This document shows, piece after piece, positions 12,801-24,800 of a stretch of 64,000 bases of DNA. The notes under the pieces were generated by a model, which saw only the letters and a list, made by a program, of their open reading frames with translations, made no database searches and was not told where the DNA came from. Where the stretch lies: contig JALAAN010000010.1 in NCBI GenBank assembly GCA_023078555.1, positions 1,426,001 through 1,490,000 on the forward strand, written 5' to 3'. Source of the DNA: Ulva prolifera (taxonomy: Eukaryota > Chlorophyta > Ulvophyceae > Ulvales > Ulvaceae). The translations under genes were made by a program, and so were the position numbers. Position 1 is the first letter of the stretch. Every line of letters starts with the position of its first letter.

Positions 12801-15800
12801 GTGGCCGCCCCGCGCTCCGCGCGCCGCGTGGCGTCAGCGGCCGCAGCCGCGGCGAGCAGCGCCTCGGCACGCGCCGTCACCTCGCTGGCCCCTCCGGCCG
12901 GCTGCGCGATCGCCGCGATCGCCGCCGCATCCGCCGACTTGTCGGTCGCTTTGCGCCGCTCCAGGCTGTCGACGCGCCACAGCAGCTCCACCGCGGCGGC
13001 CGCCTGCGCGCGCATCGGCATGATGTTCGGCAGGATCGTGCCAACATCCTTTGGCTGGCGCAGCATGCTCGCGACCCGCATGCTGTCCCTCAAGCTATAC
13101 GCCACCGTCGCCTGGAACTGCACAATGAAGCTGTCCACGACGTACGACAGGTCCTTGCCGCCGTCTCGCCGCATCGTCGCACTCCGCCGCACCGTAGCCG
13201 AGGCATCTGTCACCGCCGCGGTCTCCTTGTCCGCCTCCAGCCGCGCGCGCTTCGCTTGGTGCAGCAGGAGGATGAAGAGGTGCACGTGGTTGAAATAGAG
13301 CGGGCCGAGGCGGTTGACCAGGGCGACAACGGCCGCGCCGCCGTCCTTGAACACCTTCTGCGCCGCCGGCAGCGGCTGCTCGAGCGCGCGCAGCAGCGCA
13401 AACATGCAGATGCGCAGCGGCAGGCTGCCCCGCCCCGCCGAGATCATTTCCCCCTCCATCTCCTTCGCGTCCCGCTGGAACGGCATCGCCGCCCCCGTCC
13501 CGCCGCCCACCTTCCACTCCCCGGGAGGCATGTCCGCCATGCTCACCCCGCCGCCGCCGTTGCCACCCGGGCTCTCAGGCGGCCGTGGCGGCGTCTGCGT
13601 GCCCGGCGCGCCGCCGCCGCCGACAGGGCCGCTACCGCCGCCGCCCTCGCCGGGCCGCGCGCCGCCGGTGACCGCGGCCACAAGCATCACGAACTTCCAC
13701 AGCGGCGGCAGCAGCAGCGACCACACCTCCGCTGGCAGCGGCGGCAGCACGAGCGGGCCCGCGGGGTCGTCCTCACCGCTGCCGCTGCTCGCCGGCGTCG
13801 CAGCCGCTGCCACCTCCTTCGGCGGCAGCACATGGAAGGTCGTCCACACCGCTGAGTGCAGGCACTCCCGCCGCTCCCCCGGCGTCGACTGCCCCATCGC
13901 CGTCGGCTCCGCCGTCATCCAGTGCTTGTGCGCCCATAGCAGCGCGTCCACGTTCGGCCGCACCTCCTCCACCGACACGAGCAGGCCCGGCAGGAAGAGC
14001 ACGCCTGCGAGGAACTCATGCATGACGGCCGCGGCGGCGACGATATTCGCCGCGCGGTGCTCCGGCAGCACCATGAGCCAGTCCTCGTCAGCGCGGTCGT
14101 CCGCCGCACCGGCCGGCTTGTGCGGCACAACAGCGCCGCCGTCGCGCATCGCGCGGCTCCACGCAGCCGGGTCACAGTTCACGAGCTCCTGCGCGATCTC
14201 AGACAGCAGCCACGCGAGCGCCGAGTCGCCCGCAAGCTCCCCCTCCGCATGCTTCCGGCGCAGCCCCGCCGTCACCGCGTTGACGTCGTTCGCGCCCTGC
14301 TCGCAGTGCAGCACGCTGTGCACGAGGAGCGACGAGAGGAGCGTGCGCGCGAGGGGATCGGCCTGCGGCAGCACGTGCCCCCCGGCCGTCGCCGCGCTGC
14401 GGCCGGTGGGAGGCGTCGCGGACGACGGCGTCGATGTCGACGAGGAGTAGCCGCCCCCGGCCTTCGGCAGCACCTCGAGTACCGGCAGGTACCACCCCGG
14501 CACCGACAGCATCGCCTTCTTGCTGTCGACGGACACCTCCACGAGTTTGCGGAAGCCCTCGAGCGCGGCCGTGCGGTGCTCCGTATCGCGGCACGCCGCG
14601 ATCAGCCGCAGCGTCGGCGCGATCAGCTCCTTGCAGCGCAGGCCCATTGGCTCCGAGACCGCGCACGCCGGGCCTGCACTCAGCAGGCCCAGCAGCGTGT
14701 CCCGCGTGTCGCCGTCGTGCAGCCGCCAGCACGACACGAGGCTGTTCGACACCTTGCGCCACATCGCCGTCTGCTCGGCGACAGACGGCGCGGCCGGCGC
14801 GAGCGGCACGATGAGCGCGAGAGCCGCGCAGCGCAGCGTGACGTCAGGGCGCGTCAGCAGCGGCAGGAACGGCAGCGCGCCGCCATGCGGCGCTGCGAGC
14901 GCGCGCAGCTGCTCCGCACGCTCCGGTGACGTGCAGGTCGTCTTGTGCACCTCCTGAATCATGTCCCGACCTTCCATCGTACTCGATCGTTGTGGTCTTG
15001 TTTTGCTCCAAGCATTCTGCTGTGTATGATAGTCAAACACAAGGCACAAAGCAGGACTCACACCGAGCTAGGCGTTCACATCTACAGATTCCAGTCACAC
15101 GGACACCAGCGTGCGCACAGGTGGCGAGGGCCGCACCTGCAGCAGCACCGCCAGCAGCCCGTCGTCCTCGCAGTCCGCGACCGCGGCCACCACGGCGCAG
15201 TAGTCCACGCCCGTCAGCCGCAGGAACCCGCCGGAGCGCATGCCCACCGCAGGCGTCAGCGCGAGCGTGCCGAGCAGTGCGATCGCGAGGTGCGCCGGCT
15301 GCGCCGGCCCGGCCGAGTCCGCACGCATGAGCGGCACGCTCACCGGCGCCGCCCCCAGCGCGTTCGTCGAGAACGCGTCCGGGCAGAGGAGGGTGCGGAG
15401 GCCGTCGAGGATCGCGGCAGGGGAGGTCGCGGCGTGAGCGGGAGACACGATGCCGGGGGCCGCCGCAACTGGCGCGCACGCCGCGTTGAGCAGCTGCCGC
15501 AGCGCGCGCAGCTCCTCCTCGGCCTTCGCGGCGTGCCACAGGCGCAGGTCCGCGAGGACGTGGCGCCAGATGGCGGCAGAGAGGTCGTGCGCTCCGGCGT
15601 TGGCGGCGGCCGTGGCGAGGCCGAAGAGCGCGCGCGTGCACCGCGAGTCGAGGTGCTCGAGGGCGACCATGCGTAGCAGTGCGCCAAACGCGGCGACAAG
15701 GGTGGCGCCGTCGCGCACCATCGCGTCGCGGTTGCTGCTGCACTCGAGTGCCCTCTACAGGCACGCTTACGTTGGTGTGGGCGGCCCTGCTGTGGAGCAG

Positions 15801-18800
15801 CCGGCACAGGCATGGGGGGCCTCAGCAAACCAGGCCAGCACTTGCATGATGCGACTCCAGACCAGGTCGAGTATGAAGCAGCCTCACAAACAGGAGGTCA
15901 TGGGGGATATCGGGTGCCAGATGACTGCCACATACACCGCCAGCATAAACGCACACACAGCCCGACACGGCACAGTTCGCCACCGCGCTTCCCAGACCTG
16001 CCCACACAGCCAGCCCGCAGCCCCCCAAGCCACAGTTACTCACAGGAGGTCACTCAGGCTGAGGAGAGCTACACGCACACTGGCGCGCCACTGCCCCATG
16101 TGTGGCACGAGCACACCTGCACCATCTCGAGAATCTCGAGGAGGCTGAACCCCGGGGCCACCCCGAACGAGGGCCCGCGGCCCGCGAGCACCTTGCACAG
16201 CTCCTGCAGCATCGCCTTCTCGTCGCGGTGCGGCGACTGCAGCACGGCCGTGGAGGCGCGCGGGCTGCTCGGGCCCTGCCGGTCCGCCGTGTCCCCGCGG
16301 TGCAGCTCCGACGACTCCATCAGCAGCGCCTCGTCCGCGGCCGACAGCGGCGGCTCGGCCGCGGGGGAGCCCTCCGCCGCCGGCGGCACCGTCAGCAGCA
16401 GCAGCAGCGGCAGCAGCGACGCGACGCCGCCGAGGGCGTGCAGGAGGTCGCGTGGCCGGATGACGCGGCAGACGGTCGTCCCTGGCATCACGTCCGCGAG
16501 GATCGGCCGCTGGGCGTCGGTCGGGTTCTCTGCACACGCGAGCGCAGCGTCTCCTTGCCTGGCAGAGTCGCAATGGCAATGCGTGGGTGGCGGGCACTGC
16601 CAGCAGCGCTCAAGCACGTATGCATCGGACGAACAGTGCTCGGGTCAGGGAGCCGGTGTGAGCCTGCGCAGCTGAAAAAGACAGCATACGTGTGCGTGCA
16701 GCAGACCATGGCTTCTACCGGAGCAGGGTAGATAGGCACGCCCAGGGCTCAGACGGGACCGCACCGGACTTGGAGTAGTCCACCAGCGCTGGGCCCTCAG
16801 TGGCGGAGGGGGCAAAGGCGGCGGCGAGGGAGGTGTTGAGGCCGCCGCGGCCGCCGAGCAGCGCGTGCGCCTCGGCGCCCAGCTGCGCGATGGCCGCCTC
16901 CTTCGCGGAGAAGGTGCCCAGGTAGTTGAAGCCGAGGCTGTGTAGCAGCCGAATCTGCACACCCGCACTACACTGTGATTCGACACACATGCCGAAGCGC
17001 AGCCGAACAGCCGAATCTGCACACCCGCACTGCGCTGTGCATGTGTGACTGGGCAAGGCCGGACGTGGGCAGGCGCGCAACACCGGAAGGTTATTGGCAC
17101 ATGCCACATTCATTTGAAACGGCAGGAGGAGTGCAGCAGCGTGGCAGCGTTGCGTTGGTACTTGACACCAGGAGCCGCAACAGAGCATCTCGAGCACACG
17201 CACAGCCTGATAGGTAGTGCGTGGCAAAGGTAGGCGAACGCAGGCAGTTCCATGGCCAGCAGCGTCAAAGCGGATGTCAGCCGGCGGCAGCAAGGGCTGC
17301 AGCTTGCACGGCGCTGTCGGGCCCCGCTCGACACGACAAGAGCGGTGGCGGCGCACCTTGACGATGGGCAGGGGCGCGTCGAAGAAGTGGACGGTGGCGA
17401 GCTGGCCGCGGATGGGCGGCAGGCGCATGAGGCCGCTGCCGCCGTTCGGCAGCTCGGCGGACGTGCAGACGCCGGCAAAGCGGACTTTGTCGACGCGCGG
17501 CACCCGCACCTCCCCAACCTCCACCCTCTGCCCGTCCACAAACACGCTCACCTGCAGACGCGGTCCATGCTGTCAGAGCTGTATGCATGGATGTGGCAAG
17601 AGCTGCTGCACTCCCGCAAACAGCCCCTGCGCGTGCGGGCGAATCAGCGATTGCATGAAACGATGCGGTCGGCAGAGAAATGTCTGGCATCTGCATGGAC
17701 ATCCAGCATGAGCCGGATCCGCGCAGATGGTGCGGAGCACCAAGCAAGGGTGTGTGGGGGTGTGCGCCGCCGCACCTGCGAGGTCGTGACGCCGACGTTG
17801 CCGGCAGTGCCAAAGGTGAGGCCCTCGAAGGTGACCGCGACGTGCGTCCACTTGCACGGCTGCAGCTTGGGCGAGCCGCCGAGCGAGATGACGTGCGAGC
17901 CGGCGGCGACGGACGCGACGACGACGTGGCCGTCGCGCACGAGCACTGCGATGCCCGCGGGCTCGGCGGCCGCGCGCTGCCGCTGCAGCGACGGGTCGTC
18001 GGACAGCATTGCCAGCAGGCACTGGCACGAGCGGTCCTGCACGGCGGGTGCGGCGGTCGCGGGCAGGGCGCGTGAGCTGCCGAGGCACGCACGATGTCGC
18101 ACGGGGCGGCCGGCGTGCCGGAGCGGAATATTGGGCTAAAGGATGCCATTGAGATCAGAATGCAGGGGCTGTTGCAGGCATGAGGGCATTGGGCAGGGAC
18201 ACGCAACACTGATGTCAATTGGTGCTTCCGTTGTGTGCGAGACGGACGCCTTTCAGCAAAGAGCTACACAGTTTGCATGCCAAACCAGAATGCAAGCAGA
18301 GAACATCTGCATTTCACCGGAAGCCTATTGCTGGTCAACCATGTCCGGTATGGCTGACAGTCATACACCACCACGGCGACGATAAAAGAACCACAGGGCC
18401 GAGGGGGGTGAACGTCGTGTGAGCACGAAATGCATGGCCCTGAACATTGGGACAGCGCAGCAGGCACGTGCAGCGCCCACAGACACTGGCGACAGCAGGC
18501 AACGCAGCATCACGGCCTAATAGAAGTGCATCAATGCTGCAGCAATCGCGGGGCACGGACCTGCGATGAGGGCGCCTCCTCCAGCCCGTTAAGCAGCGCC
18601 ACCGTGCGGTTCAGCCGCACCCACGCGCTGAAGGTGAACGATGGCAGCGCGACGGGGGGCGCCGGGTTGCACATGTACCCCCCGGAGTTCCCCGAAAACT
18701 CCTGCAGGTTCTGGGTGACGTGGAAGAACACCGACGGCGTGTCCTCCTGCGCCATGCGGTGCAGGATCTTCTGCACGATGACCGCGGTGCGTGGCAGCAC

Positions 18801-21800
18801 CGCGCCGGCGCCCGCCGGCTGCTCCCGCACCAGCAGCGCCTTCCACTGCGGCCACCGGCACGGCAGCAACGCGCCCGCGCCCTCCACCCGCACCGGCTGC
18901 AGCAGCTGGAACAGCTCGCGCAGGTCGGCCGCGGAGCAAGCGTGCGGCGCGAGCGCGCGCAGAAGCAGCGCGAGCCGCGCCTGCACGGCGGGGTGCGGCG
19001 CGCCGGGGGCGTCGTCGTGCGGCCCCGTGGCCGCGACGTCGCCGCGGAACCATGCAAGCAGCATCGGGAAGATCGTCGAGCGGGAGCAGGCCTGCGCGTT
19101 TGTCGCGTCGACGGTGACGAGCCGCAGCCAGACCGCGAGGCCCCACAGCGTGTCGCGCAGGGAGGCCTGCTGCAGCATCTTGAAGAACAGCGGCGCCGCG
19201 TCCGGGTTGACGATCTGCACAGCGGGCAAGCGCGGCTCATGAATGCATGGCAGCCATGCACGCGGCCCTTCCGAAAGGCGACCTAGACCTCACCCACAAT
19301 GGACAGTGCCATGCAGGAGGACAACGCTGGTGGATTGTGTACCAGCCTCACGTGCAAAAAGCATACCGGACAGTTTCCAGGTCATGAACGTCATGCAGCC
19401 GGGGAGCTTCACGTCCCCTGCGATGGCGTGGTGCACACCAGGTGGACAGACAGGCATGCCGGAAGCAAAATGTTTGTTGGGTTTACCAAATTGTGTTTAG
19501 CAAAGCCTTGCAGAGGGGCGCACCTGGGGCGGGGGCTTCGCGGAGTCGTACTTCGCCTCGAGCGCGATGCCGAGCACGACAGCGAGCACGTTGCGCTGCA
19601 CCTTCGCGGCTCCCATGCAGTCGTGCACGAGCTCGAGCACACTGGCGAGCTGGATGTCGCGGCGGAAGTGCGCGCGCATCGTGCCGTTGCCGCGCACGAG
19701 CGCCAGGATGCACTGCAGGCACTCCACCAGCACCGCCTCGCCGCCGGCGCTTGCGCCCCGCTCCTCCGCGGGCAGCAGCCGCCCGACGGTGAGGATCGTG
19801 TCCAGGGCGCGCAGCTTGCGCAGCGCGGCCAGCACGTGCTGCGCCTCCGCGGCGCGCCCGCGGCGCTGCTGCTGCACAGCATGCCACATCTCAGTGCATC
19901 TTGCGCGTGTGTGAGGACATGATGGCGGTGCGGGCGAGGGTGCTGCCACGGCAGTTGCCGGAGTCGACACACGCCATCTGACCAACGCATGTACACCAGG
20001 TATGTGTGCCGCAAACAATACGCCCGATAAAATACATTCCCTTTCAGCGCCTTGCGAGACAGTGGTCAACCTTGGGGGCCGTTTCCAGGCCATGTTCATC
20101 AGGAGTTTATGCATGCAGCAGCAGCAGGCAAAACCGTCGCGCACCTGCAGCCCGTACAGGAGCTCCTTCGTCAGGTCGAATCCCGCTGGCAGGGAGAGGC
20201 TGACACGCAGCAGGTCCAGGTACCGCGCCGCAAACTCTGCGAGCGCCGGGTGATTGCCCGCCGAAAACAGCAGCGCCGAGAGCACCGGCACCGCGACCTC
20301 GTGCCACCCCGCCTTCGCCAGCTGGAACAGACGCCCCACAGACCGCTCCGACGAGAGCAGCGCCGCCGCAGCGCTCGGCGTCGCGGCCAGCGCGCAGCAC
20401 AGCACCTGCCGCAGCTGCATCGCCACCGCGTCCGCGGCCGGCACGTCGGCGATGCCGGCGGCGACGGTCAGCGCCGCCGAGGCGGGTGGCGCCGCCGCGG
20501 CGGCATCGCCGTCGCGGCTGCTCTCCGCTTGTAGCCACGCGATGAGGTTTACGCTCGTCTGCAGGGCGCGGCAGCGCACGAGCGACGCGGCGCACGGCTC
20601 ACTGACCTGGTGCGTGAAGAGGCGATGGAGGAGGTCGAGCACGAGAGACGCGAGGGGCCGCGCAAACGGCATCGCGCGCCGCACACGCTCGTGCAGCGAC
20701 TGCATCAGCAGGTCCGCCGCGCCCGGCACCTCCGCGCTGATGCACTGGATCACCCACAGCTCGTACAGCTGCAGCGCCGTCTGGCGCAGCTCCGTCAGCA
20801 CCGGCAGTGGCAGCCGCACGCCTGGTGGCGGCGCCGGTATAAGCACCAGCGGCACCGCGTCCGTGCCGTCGAGCGCGTCCGGCAGCGCGCCGTCGAGCGA
20901 CCGGATCGCGAGCCGCGCCGCGGCAGCCCCCGGCGCCTCACCGAACGAGTCCCCGGCAAACACCACGCTCTGGCTCGTCGCCCCGGTGGAGCCCCCAGTG
21001 GCCGCACCGCTGCGGCCGGAGGCGCCGTTCCCGCCGCGGGGCCCGCCGAGGGGTCGGCTGTTGCTGGGGGTGGACGAGAATGAATTCGAATGGCCGGTGG
21101 AGGGAAAGTGGCCGCCGGCGGCACGGCTGGGAGTCGGGTGCGACAGGTACGCCTCCACGTCGCAGTACGATCCGCCTGTGATGCCGGACGGAGACAGCGC
21201 CGCGCCGTGGCCGACGCTGTGCGGCATGCTCACGCCGGTCGGCATCGTGACATCGAGAAAAGAGGACGGGTCCGGTGAGAGCGTGCCGAGTGCTTGCGAC
21301 GGCTGCACAGTGTTGATCGCGACCGGCCCGGCGGGCGGCGGTGTAACCGGCGGTATGGCGTCGGGGTCCCCAAACGGCGTGGACCTGGCGGTTGTGGAGG
21401 CGAGGCCGGGGGAGCGAGGGGGCGCAGAGGTTGGGTGGATCGCAATCGGCAGAGAGGACGGCAGAGAGGCCGGTGGCGCGATCGGCAGCGTGGGGAAAGA
21501 GCGGGCGGATGCGGGCGTGGTGGCCGGGGCGGCTGAGCCGCTGGCGGCCGAACCGACACCACCCGGGGAAGACGGCAGGGAGTGCGACAGCTTGTTGCCT
21601 GCAAACGGCTCTCACAAACTGAGTCTGATGGGCCTGTGACCGCTGAGCAGGTCGCTCATGACTCCTCCATGATGCGACACATGTCGAGCGGTGACGTCAG
21701 GTTCGTGGGGTGAAGCCAGGGGGGCCACTGCCCGTTACCAGAGGGGCTCCGCACCGTCAGACTGCATGTGGCTGAGGGACTCGCTGAGCTGCGACCGCGA

Positions 21801-24800
21801 CGGGACCTTCTGTGCCCGCAGCGGCCGCACGTCCCCCGGCAGCCCCGCCGCGTCCCCCGTGCCGCGCTTCACCGGCTCAAACCCGGTGTGCTGCTCCAGC
21901 GGCTGCGCAAACACGGCCGCGGCCGCGGCGTCGCTGCGCCGCCGGCCGCCGACGCTGTCCGCGCTCGCCTCCGCCGTCGGGCTCTGTGCAGGCTCGGCGC
22001 TCTCGAACGAACGTTCTTCCGGAATGTTCTTGAACACCGGCACCGCGGGGCCATCATCATCGGAGCCGAGCAGCAGCGCGCTGTCGCCGCCAGACTCCTC
22101 CCCGCCGTCCCGCGCCAGAAACGTCATCGAGCCGAAGAGGGACCGCGGCGCGCCGGAGCGCTGCTCCGCCATGCTGTGCTGGAAGAAGCAGGGGCCCAGC
22201 AGGACGGGCCCGAGGTGGAGCGTGTGCAGGTACGACGGGCACGCCGGCGCGGCGTCCAGCAGCACGGAGAAGAACGCAAACGCGACACGCTGCAGGTCGG
22301 CGGAGCCCTGCACCAGCGCCGCCGCCATCGCCCTGCATGCATCAGCGGCACTCGCAATGCAGCAGACGACAGGAGCGGATCGCAGAGCGTCATCAAGTGC
22401 AGCGCCCACAGCACGGGGGGCACTGCTGCGGAAGCACAAGCACACGCTGCAGTCCAATGCTCTGAGCATGCGGGAGTGCCTCGCACCTAGACGTGTAGCG
22501 GCGCTCGGCCAGAGGGTCACAGAAGCAGGCGAACACAACTAGAAGCACACCGGCCGTTGCACAGCAGAGCACCAGGGATTGGCAGAAGAAGTGCTTCAAA
22601 GCTCTGGACCCGGTGGAAGGCGGGGGTGCTGGTGGGAGGGGCAAGGGGACGCACATGTGGTCGTCGAGGAGGGCGGCGGGCTGCTCCAGGCGCATCGCCT
22701 TGGCGTCCCCCGCGAAGCAGTCGAGGACGGCGCTGCAGAGCGGCGTCAGCACGTCCGCGCTGCGGTCGCCGAGGTGGTGCACCACCAGCCACATCGCGAT
22801 CTCGCTCGCGAGTGCGTGCAGCGACGGCCCCCGCTGCAGCAGCGTCGGCGGCATCTTGGCCATGACGCTCCGGAACACCCTCACCTGCAGGGCCCCGCTG
22901 CTCACGCCCGCCCGCATCACCCTCCCCGGGGCACTCTGCACCGCGTTGCTGCCCATCGCGGTGTCAGCTTCATAGCGGTCCAGCACTGCTACTGGCACGA
23001 TAATCACAAGAGCAGCGTTGGAGAGACTGGTGGCACCGCCGGGGCAACGCACACGCACAGCAACGCCACCGTCGACAGCAGATGCCGGTTGTGTCACTGT
23101 GTGGCAGCTAGCATGTTGCACTGCGGAGAACGTATGTGTAGCACGCCTGGCCTGTTCTCCGGACGCCACGATCATCCAGAACAGCACAAGGCATCACACG
23201 CCCGGTGCCGCAGCGGCGAGCCCGCATCAGTGCTTCAACCACCACCACACACAGCAGTGCTGCAGTCCACATGCCGACATGCCTGCAGAGGCCCAGCAGC
23301 AGCAGCGCACCTGTGCGTCGCTGATGCAGCCGGCGTCCACGGCGGCCGCCTTGGCCATCGCCTCGTCCGAGCCCGCGTGCTCCGGCACGCTGCCCTCGTC
23401 CGTGTCCGCAATCGCCGCCGCCTGCACCAGCAGCCGGCACAGCGCCTGAAACGCGCCGTGCCGCAGCAGGTCGCTCGCGGCCGTGCGGCGGCCGTCCGAG
23501 GCGGCCGCGAGGTACCGCAGCGCGCGAAGCGCGCGCAGCACGTGCGGTAGTTGTGGCGGCAGCACGGCCGTGGCGTCAGGTGCAGGGGTGTCGCCCGGCG
23601 CCGGCGCGGCGGCTGGCGCCGCGATGGAGCAGGCGGTGAGCACAGCGCAGATGGGCGGCACGACGCCGGAGGAGAAGAGGCTGTCGGCGACGGTGCGGCT
23701 GCGGCTGGCGAGCACCTCGGCGAGCTGCATCGCCTGATTCTGCATACAGGGGGACGCCGTCGGCATCTCACACCCCGCTTTGTCGTGTCCTCGATGGAGC
23801 AATTGATGGCGCGCCGCGATTGGGGCGGTGCGCGCAGCGAGGCGGCGGCCGCGATTCGGTGCAGAACGCTGACCGCACACGCATGACTGGACAGCTGTGT
23901 GGCCGGCTGTAGGGTCCAGATCATCGGGACGAAGCAGCATCGTGACACGCAGGAGAAGCACTTCACATGCAAACGGCCGGTGGCGTCCGTCAGACCCATG
24001 CATACGACCCAAAGCACACTACAACGCATCGCTGCCACCCAATGGCCCGAGCTCGTCTGATTTGTGCCCGTCCATACCCACAAGGTTTCACCGGTGTTTG
24101 ATGGCGCTGCCAATAGTGGCCACAGGAGGCGCACAGATGAGCCTGCGGGGAGGCGTACCATGAACGAATGCCACACGCTGCTGCTCTCGCTCCACGACTC
24201 CCTCACCCCCTGCAGCGACCGGATCGCCTTGGCGCAGCTCACGGCAACTGGCGGCTGGGCCTCGACGGCTGTCGCGAAACGCGCAGCCGCTCCGATGGCG
24301 CCGAGGCACGGCGGACCCCCCGCCCCTCCGGACCCCGCCGCCGAGCGCTCCCCGGCGCCTCCGGCCGCGTCGCCGCCGGCGCCGGACTTGACAAACGCCT
24401 GGACGTCGTGCTGCTTTGCCTCGGTGGTGACGTACGCCGAGAGGATGTTGATGATGAGCTCCAGGAGCTTCGCGGGGGGGCTGCGCGGGCCGGGCACGTC
24501 GCCGTTGACACCTGTAGCCATGCTGTGATCGCGTCCAGAAGCACCATCCGGGGCTCGCAGCCCCTTCACTCAGGAAGCGACTGACTGTCCGCACCCGGCG
24601 AGACGAACAGCACGCATCAGCCTGGCTGCAGCCGGCACTCTGCCTCAGCCTGCCAGCGTGAGCAGCTGCTGTATGAGACCGTCACCGCATGCGCTCATAC
24701 GCCGGCCCTGCCCAGACGGACAGCTCCTGCGGGCCACCGCTGGCCGCCACATGCCGCCGCCCGACTGTGCCAGGCGCTGTGCGCAACAGTGACACGCCAG

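Noticed and set aside
12335..13855. 506-codon plus-strand open frame opposite the 2.7-kb BEACH exon
   Set aside because: Arg-rich low-complexity translation typical of the opposite strand of a GC-rich coding exon; the minus frame continues smoothly into PH-BEACH.
20254..21639. 461-codon plus-strand open frame
   Set aside because: Antisense to the BEACH exon at 20145-21598, Ser/Ala/Arg-rich with no domain signature.
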